From Burkholderiaceae bacterium (GTDB taxonomy: Bacteria; Pseudomonadota; Gammaproteobacteria; Burkholderiales; Burkholderiaceae_C): a stretch of DNA of 64,000 nt. How positions within the stretch are numbered: the stretch's first letter is position 1; every line of letters begins with the position of its first letter. Below the pieces are notes generated by a model. The model was not told the DNA's origin. It did not search any database and saw only the letters and a list, made by a program, of their open reading frames with translations. Positions 50,859 to 59,250 of this stretch are shown here, in pieces. Location of the stretch: contig JACKLO010000013.1 in the NCBI GenBank assembly GCA_024235915.1, positions 124,001-188,000 of the forward strand, given 5' to 3'. A program made the position numbers and the translations under genes.

Positions 50859-52149
50859 GACCAGCAACGCCGCGGCCTTCGAACGCGCCCAGCGCGTCAT
50901 CCCTGGCGGCGTCAACTCGCCGGTGCGCGCCTTCCGGGCCGTGGGTGGCACGCCGCGTTTCATCCGCCGCGCCGAAGGTGCGTACCTGTGGGATGTCGAG
51001 GGCAAGCGCTACATCGACTACATCGGCTCCTGGGGCCCGATGATCCTGGGCCACGGCCACCCGGCCGTGCTGGACGCGGTGACGAAGGCGGCCCGCGACG
51101 GCCTGAGCTTCGGCGCGCCCACCGAGGCTGAGGCGGAACTGGCCGAGGCCATCATCGCCCAGGTGCCGTCGGTGGACCAGGTGCGCCTGGTCTCCAGCGG
51201 CACCGAGGCCGGCATGAGCGCGCTGCGTCTGGCGCGCGGCGCCACCGGGCGCTCGGCCATCGTCAAGTTCGAGGGCTGCTACCACGGCCACGCCGATGCG
51301 CTGCTGGTCAAGGCCGGTTCGGGCCTGGCCACCTTCGGCCACCCCACCAGCGCGGGCGTGCCGCCCGAGGTGGTGCAGCACACGATGGTCCTGGAATACA
51401 ACAACGTGGCCCAGCTCGAACAGGCCTTCGCGGAGCGAGGCTCCGAGATCGCCTGCGTGATGATCGAGCCCATCGCCGGCAACATGAACTTCGTGCGCGC
51501 CACCGTGCCCTTCATGACCCGCCTGCGCGAGCTGTGCACGCAGCATGGCGCCTTGCTGGTGTTTGATGAGGTCATGACCGGCTTCCGGGTCGCCCTGGGC
51601 AGCGCACAGAGCCTGTATGCCCGGCTGATCCCGGGTTTCCGGCCCGACATGAGTGTGTTCGGCAAGGTCATCGGCGGCGGCATGCCGCTCGCCGCCTTTG
51701 GCGGGTCCAAGGACGTGATGGCCCAGCTGGCGCCGCTGGGCCCGGTCTATCAGGCCGGCACGCTCAGCGGCAACCCGGTGGCCACCGCCTGTGGTCTGGC
51801 CACCTTGCGTGAGATCTCGCGCCCGGGCTTCTTCGAAGCGCTCGCGGCGCGCACCCATGCCCTGGTCGATGGCCTGGCGGCCGAGGGCCGCAGCGCCGGC
51901 GTGCCCTTGGCCGTGGACAGCGAAGGCGGCATGTTCGGCTTCTTCTTCGCCGACAGCCTGCCGCAGAACTACTCCACGGTGATGGCCACGGACAAGGAGC
52001 GTTTCAACCGCTTCTTCCACGCCATGCTCGACCGCGGCGTGTACCTGGCGCCGGCCTTGTACGAAGCCGGCTTCGTGAGCGCCGCACACAGCGAAGCGGA
52101 CATTGCCGTCACGCTGGAAGCCGCGCGCGAGGCCCTGCGGGCGGTCTGA
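50848..52149 (+). CDS. hemL: Glutamate-1-semialdehyde 2,1-aminomutase
   Basis: A 433-residue PLP enzyme converting glutamate 1-semialdehyde to 5-aminolevulinate. VIPGGVNSPVRAFRAVGG, the PLP-contacting SSGTEAGMSALRLARGATGR, LVFDEVMTGFR and the catalytic lysine in SVFGKVIGGGMPLAAFGG are all present. The start is GTG 50848, inside the 3' end of thiD. It follows the hemA product in the C5 pathway; hemA lies 7 kb downstream on the other strand. Confidence 0.96.
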   Translation: MSIETSNAAAFERAQRVIPGGVNSPVRAFRAVGGTPRFIRRAEGAYLWDVEGKRYIDYIGSWGPMILGHGHPAVLDAVTKAARDGLSFGAPTEAEAELAEAIIAQVPSVDQVRLVSSGTEAGMSALRLARGATGRSAIVKFEGCYHGHADALLVKAGSGLATFGHPTSAGVPPEVVQHTMVLEYNNVAQLEQAFAERGSEIACVMIEPIAGNMNFVRATVPFMTRLRELCTQHGALLVFDEVMTGFRVALGSAQSLYARLIPGFRPDMSVFGKVIGGGMPLAAFGGSKDVMAQLAPLGPVYQAGTLSGNPVATACGLATLREISRPGFFEALAARTHALVDGLAAEGRSAGVPLAVDSEGGMFGFFFADSLPQNYSTVMATDKERFNRFFHAMLDRGVYLAPALYEAGFVSAAHSEADIAVTLEAAREALRAV

Positions 52150-52166
52150 ACCCGCGCAGCGGCGGG

Positions 52167-53873
52167 TCAGGCCTGGCCGGCCGCCGCCGGCGCTTCGGGG
52201 ACGCCATGGATGCGCACGGCACCCCGGCCCGCCGCCTTGGCGGCGTACATCGCCGCGTCGGCGTGCTGGATGAGCGTCTCGAGCTCGTTGCCCGCCTCGG
52301 GGGCCAGCGCCACGCCCACCGAGGCCCCGACACGCACCGTGATGCCATCCACGGCCAACGGCTCGGCGAGCAGCGTGGCGATGCGATGGGCCAGGCCCAG
52401 CGCCTGGTCTGCGCGGCGCACGCCCATCTGGAGCACGGCGAACTCGTCGCCGCCGAGCCGGGCCACGATGTCGGCGTCCCGCGCCAGCGCGCGCAGGCGA
52501 TCGGCCAATGCCGCGAGCACCCGGTCGCCGACGACGTGGCCATGGCGGTCGTTGACCGGCTTGAAATGGTCCAGGTCGATGAAGTGCAGCGCAAATCCCT
52601 GGTCGGCAGCCACGGGCAGCACGGCGCCCAGCCGGTCGCGGAACGACGCGCGGTTGAGCAGGTCGGTGAGGCCGTCGCGCTGTGCCAGTTGGCGGATGCT
52701 GTCTTCGCGGCGCCGACGGTCCGACACGTCGGTGTAGGTGCGCAGCACGCCGCCGCCTTCCAGCGGCACGCTGCGCACCTCGATCACCCTGCCGTCCGGC
52801 CGCACGCGGTCGTAGACCTGCGGCACGCTGAGGATGCCGCCGGCCCGCACGAAGGCCTTGAGCTCCTCTGGCGTGTCCCGGAATTCATCGGTGGACCACT
52901 GGTAGTCCAGTACCTCCTCGAAGCGAGGACGGGACGCCATCAGCGCAGGTGGCAGGTCCAGCAATTCAATGGCGCGCGGGTTGCAGATCTCCACCACGTG
53001 CTCGGCGTTGACCATCATCACGCCCTGCTCCATGCGATCCAGCATGGCCTCGAGCAAGCGGGACTTGTGCTGCAGCGCCGCCTCGCTGTTGCGCGCACGT
53101 TGTTCGGCCTCCGTCAGGCGGCGTTCGTTGCGCTTGAGCTCGGTGATGTCAACGTGCGCGTAGATGCCACGCCCTTCTGGCCCAGGCTGGCCAACGATGC
53201 GCACCCAGCGGTCCATTGGCAACGGGAGTTCGAAGGGCGCGCCGACGAATCGCATCCGGTCGACGAGGGCCGCGCTGCCTTCACGATAGAGGTGGCGGTC
53301 AGGCTTGTCCGACCAAATTTCGGCATACAGCGCCTCGAAGGTCTGGCCCACGGCGGCCCCCCTGTCAGGCAGGCCATAGGCGAAGACGAAGGTCTCGTTG
53401 ACCCAGGCGATCAGGCCATCGGGCGTGGTCACCATGACCGCATCCGGCAGATGGTCGAACAGCGCCATCTCCGCACGCGTCGGGTCCACCGGCCCGGCGA
53501 GCACCGGCACCGCCTGCTCCGTCCAGATGCGGATGCGGCCCACACCCCGCAGCGGCAACGAGCCCACACGCAGCCGCCGGCCGTGGTGGTCGAAGGCAAA
53601 GGCACGGTGCTGGGCCCGGTGGCGGGCCACCGCGTCGCGCACCTGTTGCGCCAGCCGCGCAGGCTCGGCAACTGGCGCCCGCGTCGCGAAGAAGCGCTGC
53701 AGGTTGGCCTCGTAGGGCTCGCCGGAGTAGATCTGGCCCCCGTGTTCGGGGAAGAAGCGCAGGAAGCTGCGGTTCCAGGTCAGCGTGCGGTCCTGATCAT
53801 CGAGCACGCACGCAGCCACGCCCAGGCTGTCGAGCACGTCGCAGACCGATCGCAGCAGGGCAAGGGCTTCCAT
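52167..53873 (-). CDS. PAS-PAS-PAS-GGDEF diguanylate cyclase
   Basis: A 568-residue soluble protein. Three PAS-like domains (about 5-115, 130-245 and 265-375) precede a GGDEF domain whose active loop GGDEF is at 474-478, with a complete product-inhibition site R465-x-x-D468 five residues before it. It should make cyclic di-GMP and be feedback-inhibited. There is no EAL domain or membrane helix. The gene is convergent with hemL (17-nt gap). The signal is unknown. Confidence 0.92.
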   Translation of the reverse strand: MEALALLRSVCDVLDSLGVAACVLDDQDRTLTWNRSFLRFFPEHGGQIYSGEPYEANLQRFFATRAPVAEPARLAQQVRDAVARHRAQHRAFAFDHHGRRLRVGSLPLRGVGRIRIWTEQAVPVLAGPVDPTRAEMALFDHLPDAVMVTTPDGLIAWVNETFVFAYGLPDRGAAVGQTFEALYAEIWSDKPDRHLYREGSAALVDRMRFVGAPFELPLPMDRWVRIVGQPGPEGRGIYAHVDITELKRNERRLTEAEQRARNSEAALQHKSRLLEAMLDRMEQGVMMVNAEHVVEICNPRAIELLDLPPALMASRPRFEEVLDYQWSTDEFRDTPEELKAFVRAGGILSVPQVYDRVRPDGRVIEVRSVPLEGGGVLRTYTDVSDRRRREDSIRQLAQRDGLTDLLNRASFRDRLGAVLPVAADQGFALHFIDLDHFKPVNDRHGHVVGDRVLAALADRLRALARDADIVARLGGDEFAVLQMGVRRADQALGLAHRIATLLAEPLAVDGITVRVGASVGVALAPEAGNELETLIQHADAAMYAAKAAGRGAVRIHGVPEAPAAAGQA

Positions 53874-53977
53874 CGTCGCGCGGGGCTTCCGGTCGGTGGG
53901 ACGCCCCGATTCTGCCGCGACCCGCGAACGAGAAGGGCGCCGCCGCCCGCACGAGAGCTTCCGGCCCGGATCGCCCG

Positions 53978-54538
53978 CTACAGCCCCTGCCAGCGTTGTG
54001 GTGCAGCACCGTCGACACCGACCAAGGCCAGCACACGCTCAACGGTGTCGGCCACCATCGCGTCGATGCTCGCCGGCCGGTGATAGAACGCCGGCAAGGG
54101 CGGGAAGACCACGCCGCCCATCTCGGTGACCGCCGTCATGTTGCGCAGATGGGCCAGATTCAATGGCGTCTCACGCACCATCAGCACCAGCCGCCGGCGT
54201 TCCTTGAGCATGACGTCGGCCGCACGCGTGAGCAGGTTGTCCGACAGGCCGTGCGCCACGGCGGCCAGCGTCTTCATCGAGCAGGGCGCGATCACCATGG
54301 CGGCCGCGTCAAAACTCCCGCTGGCCACGCAGGCCCCGACGTCACCCGGTGCGTGGGATTCGTCGGCCTCGGCTTCCAGCGCCTTGCGGTCCAGGCCGAG
54401 TTCATGGTGGGCGTTGAGCACGCCAGCCGGGGTCACAACAAGGTGGGTGCGCAGGCCCAGTTCGCGAGCACGGCGCAGCAGTTGCAGGCCGTAGACAGCG
54501 CCGGTCGCGCCGGTGATGCCGACGACGAGGCGGCTCAT
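53978..54538 (-). CDS. ubiX: Flavin prenyltransferase UbiX
   Basis: A 186-residue flavoprotein that prenylates FMN to make the cofactor of the UbiD decarboxylase in ubiquinone synthesis. VVGITGATGAVYGLQLL (4-20), VIAPCSMKTLAAVAHGLSDNLLTRAADVMLKERRRLVLMVRETPLN and MGGVVFPPLPAFYHRP are characteristic. It is the last gene of the hemA-prfA-prmC-...-grxD-ubiX series, 13 nt after grxD. Confidence 0.96.
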   Translation of the reverse strand: MSRLVVGITGATGAVYGLQLLRRARELGLRTHLVVTPAGVLNAHHELGLDRKALEAEADESHAPGDVGACVASGSFDAAAMVIAPCSMKTLAAVAHGLSDNLLTRAADVMLKERRRLVLMVRETPLNLAHLRNMTAVTEMGGVVFPPLPAFYHRPASIDAMVADTVERVLALVGVDGAAPQRWQGL

Positions 54539-54551
54539 GCGCAGCCGGTGT

Positions 54552-54869
54552 TCAGGCGCCCTCGCCCAACATCTGCTGCAGTTCGCCGGACTCGTACATC
54601 TCCATCATGATGTCCGAGCCGCCCACGAACTCGCCCTTCACGTAGAGCTGCGGGATCGTCGGCCAGTTGGCGTATTCCTTGATGCCCTGCCGGATGGCCT
54701 CGTCCTCGAGCACGTTCACCGTGGCCACACCCTGGGCGCCGCAGGCCTTGAGGATCTGGATGGCGCGGCCGGAGAAGCCGCACATCGGGAACTGCGCCGT
54801 GCCCTTCATGAAGAGCACCACGGGGTGGCCCTTGACGATCTCGTCGATGCGTTGCTGCGTGTCGGACAT
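54552..54869 (-). CDS. grxD: Monothiol glutaredoxin (Grx4 type)
   Basis: A 105-residue monothiol glutaredoxin. The active site CGFS is in GTAQFPMCGFSGRAIQIL (about residues 23-40), followed by WPTIPQLYVKGEFVGGSDIMMEM. Such proteins carry and transfer [2Fe-2S] clusters. ATG 54869 is chosen; the frame is open to 55058 but the extension does not resemble the family. Confidence 0.95.
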   Translation of the reverse strand: MSDTQQRIDEIVKGHPVVLFMKGTAQFPMCGFSGRAIQILKACGAQGVATVNVLEDEAIRQGIKEYANWPTIPQLYVKGEFVGGSDIMMEMYESGELQQMLGEGA

Positions 54870-54960
54870 GGCGGCGGTGATTGGCAATGGTGCAAAACCA
54901 GCACTGTACACACAGAACCCGCCTGTGCGCCGCTGCGCCGCAGATACCCCGCCGAGAAAC

Positions 54961-55536
54961 TCAGAAGCGATAGTGCACACCCAGCTGCAGCATCGGCATC
55001 GCATCGAGCCGCCGCAGGGTGCCTTCCCAGCCGCGCAGTCCAAAGACTGCACGGCCAAGTTCAGCGGCGGCCGCGCCTTGCCGCAAGGCCAGGCCCAGGT
55101 CCGCCGAGAACCCCCAGCCGCCCTGAGGCGCCACGCCGGAGTAGCCCAGGCCGATGTAGGGCCAGGCGTCCTGTTCCGGCGCCAGGCTGTCCTGCGGCAC
55201 CGTGGTCAACGACGGTGACCAGCCACCCGCATGGGCGGCCGAGGGCCCGATGCCGCCGAGGACGATGCCACTGGTAGCGCGGAACCCGCCACGCCAACGG
55301 GACTGGGTCTCGCTGCCGTGACGCTCCAGGTAGTAGTCGGTCAACAGGGCCGCATGCCGCAGTTCAAAGCCACGGCCGGCGTCGGCGCGCGACAGCATCA
55401 GGTTCACCCGGGCCTGCAGAACGGGCCAGGCATCGGCCGACGACACCTGCAGGCCATCGGCGGCCGAAGCTGCCAGGGTCCCGCCGAGGGCTGCTGTGGC
55501 CAGCAGGGTCTTGAACAGCCGTGCCATTCGCATCAT
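54961..55536 (-). CDS. Small exported beta-barrel-like protein, unknown function
   Basis: A 191-residue protein with a clear signal peptide (MMRMARLFKTLLATAALGGT continuing to ASAADG). It shows alternating aromatic/glycine strands such as YIGLGYSGVAPQGGWGFSADLGLAL and ends in GVHYRF, the aromatic terminus expected of an outer-membrane barrel. GGGAGG precedes the two ATGs at 55536 and 55533. No family was recognised. It lies between prmC and grxD and interrupts an otherwise conserved gene series. Confidence 0.7.
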   Translation of the reverse strand: MMRMARLFKTLLATAALGGTLAASAADGLQVSSADAWPVLQARVNLMLSRADAGRGFELRHAALLTDYYLERHGSETQSRWRGGFRATSGIVLGGIGPSAAHAGGWSPSLTTVPQDSLAPEQDAWPYIGLGYSGVAPQGGWGFSADLGLALRQGAAAAELGRAVFGLRGWEGTLRRLDAMPMLQLGVHYRF

Positions 55537-55603
55537 GACCTCCCGCGCAGTTCGCTTGCTCGGTGTCATCCTAGACCTGCAGGCCCCGGGTGTGGGGACG
55601 GTT

Positions 55604-56443
55604 TCAGGCCGTTTCCGCCGGCATTTCCGGTTTCCGGCCGCCGCTGCAGCGGTCCAGACCCGCCAGGTCCTGGCGTGTGCTCAGGTCTGTGAAGCCGGCG
55701 GCCGCCAGCAGCTGACGTGTCGCCGGGCCTTGGTCATGGCCGTGTTCCAGGAGCAGCCAGCCCCCGGGACGAAGCTGTGGTGGCGCCTCCGCGATGATCT
55801 GCCGCAGATCGTCGAGGCCATCGCGGCCCGCGACCAGTGCCGACGTCGGCTCATGGCGCAACGCCGGCAGGTGCGGGTCATCGGCCGCCACGTAGGGCGG
55901 ATTGGCCACGACGAGGTCGAACTGGCGCCCGGCCAGCGGCTGCCACCAGTGGCCCAGGTGCCAATCAACCGCCAGCTGAAGACGCGCCCCGTTGGCACGC
56001 GCCATGGCCAGGGCCTCGGGGCTGCGCTCGACCGCCGTGACCTGGGCCGCGGGCCTGGCCGACTTGATGGCCAGCGCAATGGCACCGCTGCCCGTGCCGA
56101 GGTCGGCCACGGCCACATCGGTGCGGCCCTGCAGGCAGGCCAGCGCCCAGTCGACCAGGCCTTCGGTCTCCGGGCGCGGCACCAGCACGCCCGGGCCCAC
56201 GGCCAGTGGCAGGCCGCAGAAAATCTGCTCGCCCGTCAGGTAGGCCAGGGGCACGCCATCCGCCTTGGCCTCGAAGGCGGCATTCAGGCGCGCCACCTGG
56301 GTGGCGTCCAACGGCGCGTCATCGTGCGCGATGAGCCAGGCCCGCGACTTGCCCAGCATGGCGCCCAGCAGCAGCTGCACGTCCAGCCGGTCCACGCCAC
56401 GTCGGCGCGCCTCGGCCAGGGCACCGGCGACGGTGGGCGTCAT
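55604..56443 (-). CDS. prmC: Peptide chain release factor N5-glutamine methyltransferase
   Basis: A 279-residue SAM-dependent methyltransferase that methylates the GGQ glutamine of RF1/RF2. SAM motif I is VADLGTGSGAIALAI and the substrate motif NPPY is in FDLVVANPPYVAADDPHL. An N-terminal helical substrate domain (1-75) is present. It overlaps prfA by 4 nt (ATGA), so the enzyme and its substrate are co-translated. Confidence 0.95.
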   Translation of the reverse strand: MTPTVAGALAEARRRGVDRLDVQLLLGAMLGKSRAWLIAHDDAPLDATQVARLNAAFEAKADGVPLAYLTGEQIFCGLPLAVGPGVLVPRPETEGLVDWALACLQGRTDVAVADLGTGSGAIALAIKSARPAAQVTAVERSPEALAMARANGARLQLAVDWHLGHWWQPLAGRQFDLVVANPPYVAADDPHLPALRHEPTSALVAGRDGLDDLRQIIAEAPPQLRPGGWLLLEHGHDQGPATRQLLAAAGFTDLSTRQDLAGLDRCSGGRKPEMPAETA

Positions 56444-57525
56444 GCGCCGCCGGTCTCGAGCTGGGCCAATTGCTGTTCGGCCCGCGCCGACGCCAGCGCC
56501 TCGACCAGCTCGCCGAGGTCACCGTCCATCACCATGCCCAGCTTGTAGAGCGTGAGGTTGATGCGGTGGTCGGTGACGCGGCCCTGCGGGAAGTTGTAGG
56601 TGCGGATGCGGTCGCTGCGGTCGCCACTGCCCACCAGGCCCTTGCGGGTGGCGGCCTCCTTCGCGGCGCGTTCACTGTGCTCCTTGTCACGCAGCCGTGC
56701 CTGCAGCACGGCCAGCGCCTTGGCCTTGTTGCGATGCTGGCTGCGGTCGTCCTGGCACTCGGCCACCAGGCCGGTCGGCAGGTGCGTGATCCGGATGGCG
56801 CTGTCGGTCTTGTTGATGTGCTGGCCCCCGGCGCCGCTGGCGCGGAAGGTGTCGATGCGCAGGTCTGCCGGGTTGAGCGTGATCTCCTCGGCCTCGTCGG
56901 GCTCAGGCAGCACGGCTACCGTGCAGGCACTGGTGTGGATGCGGCCCTGGCTCTCGGTGGCCGGCACGCGCTGCACGCGGTGCCCCCCACTTTCGAAGCG
57001 CAGCCGGCCGTAGGCACCCCGGCCTTCGATGCGGAACACCACCTCCTTGTAGCCGCCCAGCTCCGCAGGGCTCTCGCTCATGACCTCCACCCGCCAACCC
57101 TGGCGGTCGCACCAGCGCAGGTACATGCGCGCCAGGTCGCCGGCGAACAGCGCCGACTCGTCGCCACCGGTGCCGGCACGGATCTCGAGGAAGGCGTTGC
57201 GCTCGGCATCAGGGTCGCGCGGCACCAGCGCCAGGCGCAACCGGGCCTGCAGGGCCTCGATGTCCTCTCCCGCCTGGGTGATTTCCGCGGCGGCCATTTC
57301 GGCGAATTCGGGGTCGGCTGCCATCTCGCGGGCCGTGGCGAGGTCGTCCTCGCGCTGGCGGAATCGGCGCCACAGCGTGACGACTTCCGCCACTTCGGCC
57401 TGTTCCTGCGACAGCCGCCGCCAGCGCGACACCTCGGCCAGCACCTGGGGGTCGGCCAGCGCGGCGTCCAACTCCGCCAGGCGCATTTCCAGGCGTTCAA
57501 AGGGGGGGCGGGGCAGGTCCATCAC
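56440..57525 (-). CDS. prfA: Peptide chain release factor 1
   Basis: A 361-residue class I release factor for UAA/UAG codons. GGQ is in FRASGAGGQHINKTDSAIRI, and the codon-recognition PxT is PAT in RVQRVPATESQGRIHT. The C-terminal RTYNFPQGRVTDHRINLTLYKL is also typical. It lies between hemA (47 nt upstream) and prmC. Two adjacent ATGs (57525, 57522) could serve as the start. Confidence 0.96.
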   Translation of the reverse strand: MMDLPRPPFERLEMRLAELDAALADPQVLAEVSRWRRLSQEQAEVAEVVTLWRRFRQREDDLATAREMAADPEFAEMAAAEITQAGEDIEALQARLRLALVPRDPDAERNAFLEIRAGTGGDESALFAGDLARMYLRWCDRQGWRVEVMSESPAELGGYKEVVFRIEGRGAYGRLRFESGGHRVQRVPATESQGRIHTSACTVAVLPEPDEAEEITLNPADLRIDTFRASGAGGQHINKTDSAIRITHLPTGLVAECQDDRSQHRNKAKALAVLQARLRDKEHSERAAKEAATRKGLVGSGDRSDRIRTYNFPQGRVTDHRINLTLYKLGMVMDGDLGELVEALASARAEQQLAQLETGGA

Positions 57526-57572
57526 GACGCGGGCTGGTCAGGCGCCAGGGCGCCGGCAGGGCCGAAGGGCCG

Positions 57573-58898
57573 CTAGCGGGGTTCGCCAGCGTCGCCGGCG
57601 TCAAGAGCATCGGCGGCGTCGCCCTGGCCGCGGCCGCGCAGGAACAGACGGGACACGGTGGCCGCCAGCTGCTCGCGGTCGCGCGACTCGGCGCTGCGCA
57701 GTTCAGCCATGGTGCCGTGCAGCAGCTTCTGCGTAAGCCCGCGGGAGAGCGCTTCAAGCACCGCGTCGACATCGGCGCCGCGTGCCAGCAGCTTGCGCGC
57801 GCGCTGGATCTCGGCCTGGCGCCAGTCATCGGTCTGCTGGTGCAGCGCCTGGATCAGCGGCACGGCGGCCCGCTGATCCAGCCAGTGCTCGAAGCTGAGC
57901 ACACCGGCATCGATGATGGCTTCGGCCTGCTGCACGGCGGCGCGGCGCTTCTCGCCGGCGGACTGCACCAGCGCGGAGAGGTCGTCCACCGTGTAGAGGT
58001 AGACATCCGACAGGTCCTGCACCTCGGGCTCGATGTCGCGTGGCACGGCGAGGTCGACCATGAACATCGGACGCCGGCGGCGCGCCTTCAGCGCACGTTC
58101 CACGGCGCCCAGGCCGATGATGGGCAACGAGCTGGCGGTGCAGGAGACCACGGCGTCGAACTCGTGCAGGCGGTCGGGCAGGTCCGACAGGCGCAAGGCC
58201 TGGGCGCCGAAGCGGCCGGCCAGCTTCTCGCCGCGCTCCAGCGTGCGGTTGGCCACCGCCATCGCCTTGGGCTGGCGGGCCGCGAAGTGCGTGGCCACCA
58301 GCTCGATCATCTCGCCAGCGCCGACGAAGAGCACCCGGATGTCGCGCAGGTCCTCGAACAGCTGCGCCGCCAGGCGCACCGAGGCGGCCGCCATGCTGAT
58401 GGAATGTGCCCCGATCTCGGTGGACGTGCGCACCTCCTTGGCCACCGAGAAGCTGCGCTGGAACAGCTGGTGCAGTGTGGAGCCCAGGGTCCCGGCCTCG
58501 TCGGCCTGGCGCACGGCTTCCTTCATCTGGCCGAGGATCTGTGGTTCGCCCAGCACCATGGAGTCCAGGCCGGCAGCCACCCGGAAGGCGTGGCGTGCCG
58601 CTTCGCGGTCCTCGCGCACATAGGTGTAGCCCTGCAGCACGCTGCCTTGCACGCCGCCCTGTTCAGCCAGCCAGTCGAGCGCCGGGCGCGCGATCTCGCG
58701 CGCCACGCGCGGGTCGGCCGCCACATACAGTTCGGTGCGGTTGCAGGTGGAGACCAGCGCCGCTTCGGGCGCGACCCGCTGCAGCCGCTCCCGGAATCCG
58801 CGCAGGGCCAGCGGCAGCTGGTCGGGCGCGAACGCAAACCGGCCGCGCAGGTCCAGGGGCGCGGTGGTGTGGTTGAGACCGAGGGCGACGACGCTCAC
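57573..58898 (-). CDS. hemA: Glutamyl-tRNA reductase
   Basis: A 441-residue enzyme reducing glutamyl-tRNA to glutamate 1-semialdehyde, the entry to the C5 haem pathway. The start is GTG 58898 (VSVVALGLNHTTAPLDLRGR). The catalytic cysteine is C52 in VSTCNRTELY. The NADPH domain begins IRVLFVGAGEMIELVATHF, and a C-terminal dimerisation helix follows. The frame is open upstream, but the standard N-terminus fixes the start. A TACAAT ends only 6 nt before the GTG, suggesting a very short or absent leader. ORF length matches the family. Confidence 0.95.
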   Translation of the reverse strand: MSVVALGLNHTTAPLDLRGRFAFAPDQLPLALRGFRERLQRVAPEAALVSTCNRTELYVAADPRVAREIARPALDWLAEQGGVQGSVLQGYTYVREDREAARHAFRVAAGLDSMVLGEPQILGQMKEAVRQADEAGTLGSTLHQLFQRSFSVAKEVRTSTEIGAHSISMAAASVRLAAQLFEDLRDIRVLFVGAGEMIELVATHFAARQPKAMAVANRTLERGEKLAGRFGAQALRLSDLPDRLHEFDAVVSCTASSLPIIGLGAVERALKARRRRPMFMVDLAVPRDIEPEVQDLSDVYLYTVDDLSALVQSAGEKRRAAVQQAEAIIDAGVLSFEHWLDQRAAVPLIQALHQQTDDWRQAEIQRARKLLARGADVDAVLEALSRGLTQKLLHGTMAELRSAESRDREQLAATVSRLFLRGRGQGDAADALDAGDAGEPR

Positions 58899-58904
58899 CC
58901 CGCG

Positions 58905-58910
58905 ATTGTA
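58905..58910 (-). promoter_or_regulatory. -10-like hexamer 6 nt before hemA
   Basis: Minus-strand TACAAT, then CGCGGG, then the GTG start. The distance would place transcription initiation at the start codon. TANAAT-CGCGGG recurs upstream of ychF and the rhodanese gene. Confidence 0.45.
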
Positions 58911-58971
58911 GGATCCGGCCCCTAAGGACGCCCAGCCTTCGGCTTGATCGGCGTCAAGCCGAGAACTCCCG

Positions 58972-59250
58972 ATGGGCCCGATTGACGCCGTCTGGCACCT
59001 GCTGAACCTGTTCCTGCCCGCGGCCGGCCTGGGCGCGCTCGCCGCTGCCGGTACCAAGCTGCTGTGGCGCCAGGACACGCGGGGCCTGGCCTGGTGGCGG
59101 CTGGCGCTGCCCACCGCTGCCGCCGCCGCCGTGGTGACGGTGGCCGGCCTGCTGGTCTACGGGCAGGACGGCCGCATGGCCACCTACGGCGCCATGGTGC
59201 TGGCCGCCGCGCTCACGCTGTGGTGGCGGGTGTTCCTGCGCCGGCGTTGA
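58972..59250 (+). CDS. Small hypothetical membrane protein
   Basis: A 92-residue protein with three hydrophobic helices (about 8-30, 42-65 and 67-85) and a basic end (RVFLRRR). No family recognised. It is divergent from hemA and overlaps the 3' end of the convergent miaB by 38 nt. Codon use and hydrophobicity support a real gene; the function is unknown. Confidence 0.65.
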   Translation: MGPIDAVWHLLNLFLPAAGLGALAAAGTKLLWRQDTRGLAWWRLALPTAAAAAVVTVAGLLVYGQDGRMATYGAMVLAAALTLWWRVFLRRR

